Origin: Zasmidium citrigriseum
Lineage: Eukaryota; Ascomycota; Dothideomycetes; Mycosphaerellales; Mycosphaerellaceae
DNA: 64,000 bases
Assembly: GCA_002786025.1 (NCBI GenBank)
Contig: NHNW01000001.1
Location: forward strand, 992,001 to 1,056,000
Reading direction: 5' to 3'
Positions 44,867-53,703 of this stretch are shown one piece after another. The notes beneath the pieces were generated by a model that worked only from the letters and a program-made list of their open reading frames with translations, was not told where the DNA came from and searched no databases. How positions within the stretch are numbered: the stretch's first letter is position 1; every line of letters starts with the position of its first letter. Made by a program: the position numbers and the translations under genes.

Positions 44867-47575
44867 TCACTCATCTTCCTCGTCCTCGTCATCACTCTCG
44901 TCATCCTCCTCCATCAACTGCAGCTCCATCGCCTTGAGCTCTTCATCCTCCTCCGCATTCAGACGCTCAAGCTCCGCTATCTCCTCCGCTTCCCGCTTCT
45001 GTTTCTCCTCGGCCTTCTTCTTCTTCGCCTCCTTCGCCTCATTCTTCAGCTTCAGCTTCTTCGCCACTTCCTCCTTCCTCGCCTGCTTCTCTAGCAGCTG
45101 CTGCTGGAGCTTGGCCTTGCGTTCCGAGTTCAAGGATTTCGCGCGCTTGGAAGCGGGCGAGTTCGTGCCTGGTGTGGAGCTGGTCGGGCGTTCGCTCGTG
45201 GGGCGCTTCGTGCTGCTGGCAGGCTTTGGCTGAGGGGTCGAGGGCTGCGTCGGTGCTGGTGTGGGCGTCGCTGGCGGTGCAGGAGTTGGTGTCTCTGGTG
45301 GTGCATCAGCCTCCATCTCCTCTTGCTTGATCATGACGAGGTCGGATTCTGGTTCTGGAGGTGGTGGTTGAGGAGTTGACTCACGACCACCGCCGGATTG
45401 TGAATGCATGTTGCTGGCTTGTGGTGTTGATTGAGTAGAAACCCCGCGACCTAGCTGCGATGCCGCTTCTCTAGCGTCTGGAGTTGGCTGGCGAGAAGAT
45501 TCGCGACCACCCTCGGGCCGCGAGTTGACGCTGGCAGTTTCTGGAACCGGCTCACTTTCAGTAGCTGGGCCATTGTTGCCGAGCGAATCCAGCTGCGCTG
45601 GTGCGGGTGCTCGCTCCAGATCATTCTGGCCGCCGTTTCCTGCAAACAAGGCATCCAGTTCTGCCGAGTCAGGCTCTGATTGAGGAGGCGCTTGTCCAGC
45701 ATTCGCAAACCATGTGCTGAGGTCGGCATCTTCTGCTGCTGGCGGAGGAGACAGTGGATGTGCATTGTCATGCGAGTCGTTGTTGGCCGCCTCGTGCTTC
45801 TCATGATGCGCAGAATCGCGACGTGGATCGGCCTCTGGGTGTCTTCTGTAATACACTTCCTTGGTGTACCAAAGACCATCCGCCGGGTCGCAGATGGCAA
45901 CCTCGTCTCGACGTTTCTCAAATTCCTGGTTCGTCCTTCCATCGTCGCGAAATGGGCCGGCGTCGATACAGAGCAAGTTCATACAAAACTCGTCCACACC
46001 CTGTTCTGGGATTGCAACTCGGATTTGGTCAGCAGTTGGAATCTTCTTCAGGTCTTCAGCCCAAGCGGCTTCTGCCCGCGACATTTTGGCTGTTGCTGCG
46101 TTGTTCGAGGCGGAAGAGTTGTCGCCGTTGAAAAGGATTGGCGCAGATGTCTGTGGTTGCCTCGAGTGAAGGAGCTCTGGCGAAGTTCTATAAGCTTGTG
46201 ATGCGGGTCTATCACGTGCAAAATTGAATGCATGTGCGGATGCTTCATTTCGCTCGTTCGAGACAATATCCCCTCCATTGAATGGCTCCATGTAGTTGGA
46301 GATATCTGGGACGCCTTCGTCGGATGCGCCAAGAGCAAATTGAGTGACAGACCCTTCGTAACCATCCAGCAATGTTGTGCTCCGCCCGTCGTTGTCTTTC
46401 TGACGAGCGAAGAGTTGCGCCAGAGGAGCCTCATCTGGTGAGAATGATTTGTTGGCGTCTATACCCGTTGCTGTGGTGGGACTTCCGCTGGTTGGTGATT
46501 TCCCATGCAGATTCAAAGTGCCACCGAGTCTTCTAGGCGGGTCCTTGCGAGGAGTGGCGTGCTGTTCTTTAGCGGCATTTCGCTGGGCTTCGACAGCTTT
46601 GCGCGGCTGATCAAACGTTGACCAAGGTGACACATCCTCTGCCTGATGATAGCCTTCAGGGACCCTGAAAGCGGGGGTGACGGGCTTGTTCGGGTTTGAA
46701 GAAGTAGTGTCTGTGAAGTATTCGTCCTCGTCTGCCGATGGTTGCCGCTTTCTGGTGTTTGCTGAAGCGTGCACAAAGGTGGCTGTGTTACCAGGCTCCA
46801 GGTCTTGAACGTCGGCCGAGCGCTCAACGCAGCCTGCCTCCAAGATTGCGTCCAGACTGCGATAGTAGAAGACAAACTTGGCCCATGGCTTTGTGCCGGG
46901 ACGTGTCTGATCCCAGTGGCGCCGATGCTTTGCGCTGCGCTTTTGTGTGATTTCAGGATCCTCAACCTTGAGTTCGAGCTCGTAATCGGGGAGGATTCCA
47001 CTCTTACGAACGAGCTGGCTGTCGCGTGTCTTCCAGTGGCCGTTGGTGATGTCCAAGTGCTTGTCGTAGTATCGATCAAGAGGATGCTGGGTGACGTTGA
47101 TGATGACCTGGATACTGCCCAGGCCAGGCTTTGGACACTCGACGCTGGCAAGCTCGAACTGTGTGAAGTCGCCATACTCTGCTTTGAGGCGCTTTGCATG
47201 CAATGTACCTTCAACGAGATCCTTTGGAGACTCGAGGCTCGTCCATCCTTGCGGGATGGGGCAACTCAAGGCCTTCTTGAACTCGATCGAACGATTCTGC
47301 ACCAGCTTGACCTCCTTTCCTTCGATTCGAGATTCTGTGAGGAAAGATCCATCAACAACCAGATCGATGGCCCCTGTGAGCACGGAACCATTGAATCTTC
47401 CTCGCACGGTGATACGATCTCCCTTTTCTACCGCTATGAAACATTCGACAATATCGTCTCGACGCTGAGCTGCCGAGCCCAAGGTTCCAGGCAAGACGTA
47501 CTCAGCCGCCACTTTGCCATTGACCATGACTCCGACTTCCGCATCTTGGTCTGTGTTGGGTTTCCGCGCCTTCAT
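44867..47575 (-). CDS. Nuclear-type protein with N-terminal DUF7918-like domain and charged coiled-coil tail
   Basis: Single exon; the first true ATG (47575) gives 902 aa. Residues 1-250 look like a globular beta-rich domain: VGVMVNGKVAAEYVLPG, CFIAVEKGDRITVRGRFNG, VDGSFLTESRI, then RHWDQTRPGTKPWAKFVFYY near 250. This matches the fungal domain listed as DUF7918, to my recollection. A long disordered centre follows, rich in Ser, Pro, Asp and Gln. A short segment around 535-590 (VDEFCMNLLCIDAGPF ... WYTKEVYYRRHP) looks conserved. The C-terminal 110 residues are a Lys/Glu coiled coil ending in a purely acidic tail. KRAK-type basic clusters suggest nuclear entry. Function is unknown; chromatin or RNA-related roles are guesses. 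Confidence 0.82.
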   Translation of the reverse strand: MKARKPNTDQDAEVGVMVNGKVAAEYVLPGTLGSAAQRRDDIVECFIAVEKGDRITVRGRFNGSVLTGAIDLVVDGSFLTESRIEGKEVKLVQNRSIEFKKALSCPIPQGWTSLESPKDLVEGTLHAKRLKAEYGDFTQFELASVECPKPGLGSIQVIINVTQHPLDRYYDKHLDITNGHWKTRDSQLVRKSGILPDYELELKVEDPEITQKRSAKHRRHWDQTRPGTKPWAKFVFYYRSLDAILEAGCVERSADVQDLEPGNTATFVHASANTRKRQPSADEDEYFTDTTSSNPNKPVTPAFRVPEGYHQAEDVSPWSTFDQPRKAVEAQRNAAKEQHATPRKDPPRRLGGTLNLHGKSPTSGSPTTATGIDANKSFSPDEAPLAQLFARQKDNDGRSTTLLDGYEGSVTQFALGASDEGVPDISNYMEPFNGGDIVSNERNEASAHAFNFARDRPASQAYRTSPELLHSRQPQTSAPILFNGDNSSASNNAATAKMSRAEAAWAEDLKKIPTADQIRVAIPEQGVDEFCMNLLCIDAGPFRDDGRTNQEFEKRRDEVAICDPADGLWYTKEVYYRRHPEADPRRDSAHHEKHEAANNDSHDNAHPLSPPPAAEDADLSTWFANAGQAPPQSEPDSAELDALFAGNGGQNDLERAPAPAQLDSLGNNGPATESEPVPETASVNSRPEGGRESSRQPTPDAREAASQLGRGVSTQSTPQASNMHSQSGGGRESTPQPPPPEPESDLVMIKQEEMEADAPPETPTPAPPATPTPAPTQPSTPQPKPASSTKRPTSERPTSSTPGTNSPASKRAKSLNSERKAKLQQQLLEKQARKEEVAKKLKLKNEAKEAKKKKAEEKQKREAEEIAELERLNAEEDEELKAMELQLMEEDDESDDEDEEDE

Positions 47576-48542
47576 GGTCGAGCGCGGCGCTGGTGCGAGG
47601 TCGTGCGTTTGGCGGGAAAGGAGCAATTCGGAGAATAGCAGGGACTCGGGGAGGCTGGAGAGGAGTCGTAAACTGATGATGGGAGGCAGTGATGCGCTCG
47701 AGGATTGGTATGTTGCCGGTCGAGCGCGAGACGGGTAAGCGCTTGTCGTGGTTGTTCCCGGTGGAGTGTGGCTGGAGGTGACGGGAAGACACAAGGCAGG
47801 TGAGGGTAGTTGGTTGAAGGATCGAGGTGCCGCTCGCGGAGGTTGAAAAAGTGCTCAGCGGCGCTGTCGCGTCTCGAAGGAGCGAGTGAAGCGCGGCTAG
47901 AAATCACTGACGTCTACTAGCGCGTGAATGTGATAAAGCACGGACCACGTGTAGAGAAGAATTCGATGATGCCAGAAAGATCTCGCAGTTGAGAGCCTCA
48001 GATGGACGCGGAGTGCCAATTTCGATGGCTCGGACGTCGGTGTTTGAGCGGAGATCCGGATTGAAATAACAGCTTTCGCAATCGTTCCACAGTCCACATC
48101 TTCGCCGTTTGACAAGTGTTTCCAGGCCCTCAGAGGCAAGGTGCAGATAGCCTATGGGGTGAGCAGGTTTCGGTCAAGAGTATGTTCTATCTGTCGACAA
48201 TACGGAGCGTCCAAAGCCTGCGAGCCGCAGTGAGACGGATGAAGGGCCGATCAAAGCACGATGTTTGGGGTTGACAAACACTTGATGGTCGCGTGTCGAC
48301 GCTACGAGAGGCATGATCAGTTTCTGTCTTTCCATTCGCATGACAGTACTTACTACTCTTCCGTTATTTCGTTATACTCGAGGCGCGAGCTGAGCCCGCA
48401 AATGACCCTTTCGTGGATATTCATCCCGTGCTGTGCGGATGGCTGCCGGCCCTCATTCCTCGACGGTCCTCCACATGATGAATCCTCAATCTTCTGAAAC
48501 CCAGACGGTAGCAGTCGGCATAGCATTCATGATGCGCAATCC
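47576..48542. other. Intergenic region
   Basis: Contains the promoter of the DUF7918-like gene and the 3' end of the mRNA-export gene, both on the minus strand. No coding signal was recognised in either direction. Confidence 0.6.
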
Positions 48543-49058
48543 TCAGACGACATATCTGAAATTCTGCGCCTGAATCAAAAACTGCCTCCCCTGGCCCGTC
48601 TTCCCGGTCCCTTTGCCACCAACCTCCTCCTTATTCGGCACCAAAATAAAAGTATCCGAAAACGCCCGCATCGGTCCATCCTTCCGCTCGAGCAATCGCA
48701 CATAGCCACTAACCTGAATGCTGATGCTCAAATTGCGTTCGGCGTCCTTCTGCGTCTTGCCCAGATTCGGATCTAAGCATGGATTCAGAACGTGGGCGTT
48801 GATACACTGGGCCTCGAAGAATGTGAATGGCATTTCTTCGAATTTCTTTTGGAATTCTTCGCCGGAGTGTGATAGGTCGCCGTTGAAGCCGATGTGTGGG
48901 AGGGTGCGTGATGGAGTGGAGCCTTCGACTTTCGGGACGTAGAAGTCTTTGACTGTGTTGCGGGCGCCGTTCATGGCTGTGTAGAAGGTGTCGATGAAGC
49001 TTTCTGCGGTTTCTGTTGCTATGCGGACTTTGTCTGTCTCCGACAGCTGGACCGCCAT
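48543..49058 (-). CDS. mtr2: mRNA export factor MTR2 (NTF2-like)
   Basis: Single exon, 171 aa from the first true ATG (49058); the longer frame upstream begins with TTG. The start AVQLSETDKVRIATETAESF, then IDTFYTAMNGARNTVKDFYV, LPHIGFNGDLSHSGEEFQKK and a C-terminal strand ending FLIQAQNFRYVV, follow the fungal MTR2 pattern with its NTF2-like fold. MTR2 pairs with Mex67 to carry mRNPs through nuclear pores. The insert NPCLDPNLGKTQKDAERN and the loop EEVGGKGTGKTGQGR are lengths typical of filamentous fungi. It is transcribed divergently from ribosomal protein L38, only 179 nt away, so the two share a promoter region. Confidence 0.9.
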   Translation of the reverse strand: MAVQLSETDKVRIATETAESFIDTFYTAMNGARNTVKDFYVPKVEGSTPSRTLPHIGFNGDLSHSGEEFQKKFEEMPFTFFEAQCINAHVLNPCLDPNLGKTQKDAERNLSISIQVSGYVRLLERKDGPMRAFSDTFILVPNKEEVGGKGTGKTGQGRQFLIQAQNFRYVV

Positions 49059-49237
49059 CTTTGCTGGTGTTGTGGAAGATCGAGGTGGATGCCGTTTGAA
49101 GACGTGCAGTTGGACTTTCCCCGCCAAGCCGGACTCAATTCCGCGCCAGAACCCACCTGCATTTTGTCGAAGTTCGATCCTTTGGACTTGACTTCTGAAC
49201 TCCAGCGCCCAGTCAAGGAAGCAACAAATCGCCCATC
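49059..49237. promoter_or_regulatory. Shared divergent promoter of mtr2 and rpl38
   Basis: 179 nt between the two start codons; both housekeeping genes must take their core promoters from here or from within each other's leaders. No TATA box is obvious. Confidence 0.5.
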
Positions 49238-49618
49238 ATGCCTCGCGAAATCTCCGACATCAAGACCTTCCTCGAGATCTCCCGCCGCAAGGATGCCTCC
49301 TGTACGTTGCGACCACGAAAATCTATGGCATTGGAAGAAACAGGTACTAATCGGAGAACAGCTGCACGGATAAAGAAGAACAAGGCGACTGGCCAGACCA
49401 AGTTCAAGGTCCGATGCCAGCGCTACCTCTACACCCTCGCCGTCAAGGACAACGACAAGGCGGAGAAGCTCAAGCAGTCGCTGCCACCCAGTGCGTTCCA
49501 TACCACCTTCACATCCTCCCAGTCCAGCCATTAACATCTGTTTTCAACAGGCCTCACCATCTCCGAGACCCCCAAGAAGAACGCCAAGGGCAAGCGCGTC
49601 GCCAAGTCTTCGTCGTAA
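49238..49618 (+). CDS. rpl38: 60S ribosomal protein L38 (eL38)
   Basis: Exons 49238-49301, 49362-49490 and 49551-49618 encode 86 aa. The protein begins [20 protein letters not shown] and continues [20 protein letters not shown], then [16 protein letters not shown], all diagnostic for eL38 of the large ribosomal subunit. Both introns are within the coding region near the 5' and 3' ends, as is common for fungal ribosomal protein genes. The C-terminal [13 protein letters not shown] is slightly longer than in yeast. Intron 1 (60 nt) has donor GTACGT and intron 2 (60 nt) donor GTGCGT. It is divergent from mtr2. Confidence 0.96.
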
Positions 49619-50062
49619 ATCACGAGCATGAATAAGAGGCGTTAGGGACATGGACACAGGCATGGCTTGATGGGTATCATGGTGCGACTCGGCTCTGCGG
49701 AGTTCGAAGGAGATCAGTTAGCCTAAATCAAATGGCAAACGTCTTGTTGCGCGCCCGACTTCAGTCTACCCAATTTCTCAAGTTGCCTTGCGACAGCCTG
49801 TGGCTGCAGCCATTCGGCACGCTTAAGCTGAGATGGCTCAGTGGAGCTTCAACGTTGAGCAGATGTGACAAGGTAGGTTCTGTGACTTTGTGCCAGTAGT
49901 ATGACTTGCAGTAAGCGCCCACTGTATTTCTGTGGCATTGCGGTCACATGTAAGTCTCAATTATGAGTGGTAAGTTTTGGTTCGTCTCCTGGTACAGTGC
50001 CAAAAGTCTCTTTTCAGCCACGGCCGTTCACGCTTGTGCGCACAACTTGCTCTGCTCTTCTC
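49619..50062. other. Convergent intergenic region
   Basis: Holds the 3' UTRs of rpl38 and of the minus-strand HMG-like gene. No further gene. Confidence 0.6.
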
Positions 50063-51124
50063 TCACCTCGCGTTGTGCACTCTGATCGATTCTTCCGTCA
50101 TCTCATGCAACTTCCACACGGTCTCACAGTACATATCCAACTGCAGTCTCTCCAACCCATCCATATTCCCATCTCCTAGCAATCTCTTCGCTTGCGCACT
50201 CTCTGCTGCCCACTGCTTCTTCATCGGCCCAGGCATCAGCATCCAAATCTGGTGGGCGACGCTGGAGATTGTTTCATCAACATCGGTCGGCCGAATACTC
50301 TTCCACAGATGAGGCGTAGCATAGTAGTAGAAGAAAGTTCTGCCGCTGTGATCCAAGAGGTCGGCGAGTTGACGCAGCAGAGCAGTCTGATGCTTCCCTT
50401 CGGCCTGGCGGACCGCGTCGTACGGGTATAGCTGGGCGAAGTTTCCGTAGATCATGCGCGGTTCGGCGACGAAGGGGTCTCGGAGCACGTCCAGGAGCTC
50501 GGGCGATGGTGTGCGAGAGGCTGCGATTGCTTGGGCGCCCGTGAGTAATGCTTCGGCTTTGGAATGTTTTCCTGGCTTCAACGGGGCCGTTGCTGCTGTC
50601 TCAGTAGTCGGCGGGTTCGCTTCACCATCGCAGCTCTCCACAGCGCTATGGGTCTTGTCCATCTCTTGCAAGTATTCCGGCAATTGGATCTGGAGATACC
50701 CAGCGACCGCTATCTCGCTGAATCGAAGACACTCCTTCCACTCACTCCTGAAGCCAGCATCTTCGATGCACTGCTCATGACTGAGTGTGCCGCTCGCAAT
50801 CCCAAGTCGGATCAGCTTCGCCTGATGGTCCCAGAAGAGTCTCTGTTCGTCGTCGAGAGTAGTCCACAGTTGACTGGCTGCCTTTGGGTACTTCTTCTTG
50901 GTAGTGCCGCTTGCGAGGAGCGCCCTGCGCCTCACTTCAAGGATGGGTGAAGTGTAATGCACGAACAGGTGGACGCCGTTGCCGGAGTACTTCTCGACAA
51001 GCTTGATGAGCTCGCGCCGACGGGCAGCTTGAGGAAATTTCGCGTAGGTCTGAAGGTCTATGAGTGGTTTGGGCTGCGATGGGACGGTGGTGGCCGCCAG
51101 AGGCAGTCCTCTGGATCTTGTCAT
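50063..51124 (-). CDS. Uncharacterised protein with two HMG-box-like blocks (paralogue A)
   Basis: Single coding exon, 353 aa. I do not know a named family, but two internal blocks align with each other. Residues 40-108 read GNGVHLFVHYTSPILE ... AASQLWTTLDDEQRLFWDHQA; residues 250-316 read SGRTFFYYYATPHLWK ... VAHQIWMLMPGPMKKQW. Both have an aromatic F-x-x-Y-x-x-P start, a W, and a second W exactly 11 residues later (87/98 and 294/305). This is the layout of an HMG box (aromatic helix 1, then A-x-x-W-x-x-L-x-x-x-x-x-x-W). Few basic residues lie in helix 1, so DNA binding is uncertain. A Pro/Thr/Ala-rich linker joins the blocks. The start codon directly follows a leader intron (51125-51175). 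The gene at 53704-55623 has the same block type. Confidence 0.75.
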   Translation of the reverse strand: MTRSRGLPLAATTVPSQPKPLIDLQTYAKFPQAARRRELIKLVEKYSGNGVHLFVHYTSPILEVRRRALLASGTTKKKYPKAASQLWTTLDDEQRLFWDHQAKLIRLGIASGTLSHEQCIEDAGFRSEWKECLRFSEIAVAGYLQIQLPEYLQEMDKTHSAVESCDGEANPPTTETAATAPLKPGKHSKAEALLTGAQAIAASRTPSPELLDVLRDPFVAEPRMIYGNFAQLYPYDAVRQAEGKHQTALLRQLADLLDHSGRTFFYYYATPHLWKSIRPTDVDETISSVAHQIWMLMPGPMKKQWAAESAQAKRLLGDGNMDGLERLQLDMYCETVWKLHEMTEESIRVHNAR

Positions 51125-51175
51125 CTGCCAAGGGTTAGTGCGTGGGGCGCGGTGAGTGCGACGTGTGTTGCGTAC
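51125..51175 (-). other. Probable 5' UTR intron abutting a start codon
   Basis: On the minus strand, donor GTACGC, branch-like CACTAACC and acceptor TTGGCAG enclose 51 nt. The acceptor is immediately followed by the ATG of the HMG-like gene. Confidence 0.65.
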
Positions 51176-51507
51176 CTTGCGGGATGCCTACATGCTCGTT
51201 TGCTGGTCGATGGTGAGGCGGTGTTGTGGTGTTGTCAATGAAGTCCAGAAGAAAGGAAGCGGGAAAGAACAACCCCGCTGCCCAGACTTTCACATGCAAA
51301 CGGCGCAGTACAGACGGAGGAAAATGGAAAACTTAATGATGAATCTGACCTTACATTCTGAAGCAGACTATGCTGTGGGGGTATCATCGCAACAGCCCAA
51401 CCGCCCAATGCGCCTTTTCTGCTTTCATATCCAGCCTGTTCCCAGAGCCGTCCCGTAGTAACGCCAGTGCTATGCACGCAAACCATAATGTCTCATCTTC
51501 ACCTCGC
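51176..51507. other. Intergenic region between the HMG-like gene leader and RPB11
   Basis: 332 nt between the HMG-like gene's leader intron and the stop codon of RPB11; both genes are on the minus strand. Contains the leader exon and promoter of the HMG-like gene and the 3' end of RPB11. No other gene. Confidence 0.55.
51188..51193 (-). promoter_or_regulatory. Minimal start-stop uORF (ATG-TAG)
   Basis: In the presumed leader of the HMG-like gene, the only upstream ATG is followed directly by TAG, 12 nt before the leader-intron donor. Such start-stop elements can stall ribosomes and lower translation of the main frame; here this is inference. Confidence 0.4.
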
Positions 51508-52139
51508 CTAGAGCTCCGCACCAGCACCCGCAATCTTCTTCAGCTCGAACTCCTTGGTGAACTCCTGGTCGAGGTTGTGGAGCTCTCCAAGAAGATCCTT
51601 GCACGCCTGAACGACCGCTTCTTTCGGAGTCACCTCGCCGTCGGTCTGCACGCGCAGCTTGAAGGTCGCGAAGAGAGGGTGTGGGACTTGGTAGCCGGCG
51701 AAGAGGACGTGCTGGGACTTGACGAGCTTAGCGCGGAGGAGGTTGCCTAGGGTGTGGTCTTCCTTGTTGAAGGTGAACATCGCGGCATTCGGGACGCCTG
51801 AATGGCTATGTTAGTACCGATGCCGTCGCATAGCATGAGCGCTGTACTTACGAGTCTCCTGATCGACCTCGACCTTCTTCTCATCTTCGGCGAGGATGAA
51901 CGACTCGAATCTTGGTTGCTCGTCAGCTCCGATATCCAAGTCTTTTGGACCGACCGCTCCATGAACACGAGGATCTTTGCAGAGGGGCAGACGATTGACG
52001 TAGGAGCCTTGACCAAATTCGCGAAGGTCACCGCCGCGGTATTCCACCGCATCCGGCATGATGGGCAGTGTTTGGGCCGTACAAGATTTCTGTGCAGTGG
52101 TGGATGGTGGGAGAAGACGTACCTGTCTGGAGCGTTCAT
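51508..52139 (-). CDS. RPB11: RNA polymerase II subunit RPB11
   Basis: Exons 52123-52139 (17 nt), 51852-51910 and 51508-51797 encode 121 aa, as in yeast (120). The first exon gives MNAPDR; after a 212-nt intron, unusually long for this window, comes FESFILAEDEKKVEVDQETR. Then VPNAAMFTFNKEDHTLGNLL, the signature of the RPB11/AC19/bacterial alpha N-terminal fold, and FAGYQVPHPLFATFKLRVQT follow. RPB11 pairs with RPB3 to nucleate assembly of RNA polymerase II in the nucleus. The exact start of exon 2 is chosen by frame and acceptor (CCAAG). It is divergent from the nitronate monooxygenase, 338 nt away. Confidence 0.93.
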
Positions 52140-52477
52140 ATTTATAGTGTCGCAACACGCGCGCTGGACGACAAACGGAGGGTGGCTAGTGAATCAAACG
52201 GAGGAGAGTGAATGTCGTGAAGTCGAGGAAGGCGCGATGGCCGTTTCTGCACGTTCCTTTCACGCGACGGGCCGAACCTTGCGCTTCTCGGGTTCGCCTT
52301 CACAGCCGCGGAGATGCGGTTTCGTGGGGCTGGACAGCAACGTCAGTTCAGTTGCAGGCCATGGCATTGCCGTGTCAGACCTCGCCGAAGTCGCTGTCTT
52401 CAATGCCACTGAAAAGGGGACTGAAGAATGCGAGTTTTCTGGCTGGAGGCTGATACTGACTGACACTCACCTTCAAG
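52140..52477. promoter_or_regulatory. Divergent promoter region, RPB11 / nitronate monooxygenase
   Basis: 338 nt between the two start codons; no extra gene. An overlapping plus-strand frame through this region is a shadow. Confidence 0.5.
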
Positions 52478-53554
52478 ATGGAGCCCTTCAAGCGTCTGCA
52501 GCAAGACTATCCGTGGACGAAGTCGCCGCTGGTTTCGTGCGGACCGATGCGTCTGATTGCTCTGGCGGATCTGGCGGTGGAAGTATCACGAGCTGGTGGA
52601 CTTGGGTTTATTGGTGGAGGTAGTGATGCGTCGATTCTGGAGAAGGAGTTTGAGAAAGTGAAGCAGTTGCAGGCAGGAGCACAGGTACTTAAGGATTCGG
52701 AGGTACTGCCTATTGGCGTGGGCTTCCTATTGTGGGCTGGAGACAATCTGCTCAATGAGGCGTTGCCTGCTATTGTCAAGTACACCCCTGCCGCCGTTTG
52801 GCTATTCGCGCCACACAACCTTGACTCATTCACTCAATGGACGACGGAGGTGCGGAAAGCGACCAATGGGAAGACGAAGATCTGGATTCAGATTGGTACT
52901 GTGGCGGAAGCGATCGAGGTGACGAAGAACTGCCAGCCCGATGTGCTGGTGGTTCAGGGGCAAGATGCTGGGGGTCACGGGCTGATGGAGGGTGCAGGAC
53001 TCGTTCCATTGCTTCCAGAGGTGGATGATGCGGTGACTGCAGTCTCCACTGCTCAGAAGATCACCAAGCCTGTGATAACTGCCGCTGGTGGTATAATGGA
53101 TGGCCGTGGTGCTGCGGCTGCTCTTTCACTTGGGGCAGCTGGCGTTACAATGGGTACTCGCTACTTGATGGCACCCGAGTCCAACATTGCGAAGGGATAT
53201 CGTGATGCCGTCATGGGCGCTTCAGATGGAGGTGTAAATACGGCGCGAGGCAAGCTTTACGATACGCTGCGAGGGACGAGAGACTGGCCAGCTCACTTCG
53301 GAGGACGGGGCGTCTTGAACGAGTCCTGGTACGATGATCAGAAGGGCATGAGCAGGGAGGAAAATCAGCGTCTCTATGACGAAGCTATGAAGAAGGGCGA
53401 TGATGGATGGGGCGAGCAAGCTCGTTTGACGACGTATGCCGGCGCGGGGGTTGGTCTGGCCAACAGTGTGAAATCAGCGGCGAGGATTACTGAGGAAGTG
53501 AGAGAAGATGCGAAGAGAGTGCTGAAGCAAGTAAGCAAGCTTGTAGCGATCTGA
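52478..53554 (+). CDS. Nitronate monooxygenase (2-nitropropane dioxygenase type), FMN enzyme
   Basis: Single exon, 358 aa, normal family length. It is a TIM-barrel flavoprotein: SPLVSCGPMRLIALADLAVE and VSRAGGLGFIGGG at the start, then IWIQIGTVAEA. The hallmark QGQDAGGHG (160-168) has the active-site His167 near the flavin, followed by KPVITAAGGIMDGRGAAAAL and GAAGVTMGTRYLMAPES with the FMN phosphate loop. The reaction is oxidation of toxic alkyl nitronates, such as propionate 3-nitronate, to carbonyl compounds. There is no targeting signal. It sits between two HMG-like genes without an evident functional link. Confidence 0.93.
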   Translation: MEPFKRLQQDYPWTKSPLVSCGPMRLIALADLAVEVSRAGGLGFIGGGSDASILEKEFEKVKQLQAGAQVLKDSEVLPIGVGFLLWAGDNLLNEALPAIVKYTPAAVWLFAPHNLDSFTQWTTEVRKATNGKTKIWIQIGTVAEAIEVTKNCQPDVLVVQGQDAGGHGLMEGAGLVPLLPEVDDAVTAVSTAQKITKPVITAAGGIMDGRGAAAALSLGAAGVTMGTRYLMAPESNIAKGYRDAVMGASDGGVNTARGKLYDTLRGTRDWPAHFGGRGVLNESWYDDQKGMSREENQRLYDEAMKKGDDGWGEQARLTTYAGAGVGLANSVKSAARITEEVREDAKRVLKQVSKLVAI

Positions 53555-53703
53555 ACGCCTTGTGCAAACGCTGCCCGAAACCGAGCTCCTCAGTCAAACG
53601 CTGCAACTTCACCCACTGAATTTCGCCTCTTGAACACAACACAACACAACACCTCTGCCACGCATCTCGCCACGCATCAAGCTTTCATCGCACTACACGC
53701 AAA

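Noticed and set aside
46769..47638. 289-codon plus frame
   Set aside because: Antisense shadow of the DUF7918-like gene.
51802..52623. 273-codon plus frame
   Set aside because: Covers RPB11 introns/exons in antisense and the start of the monooxygenase in another phase; no domain.
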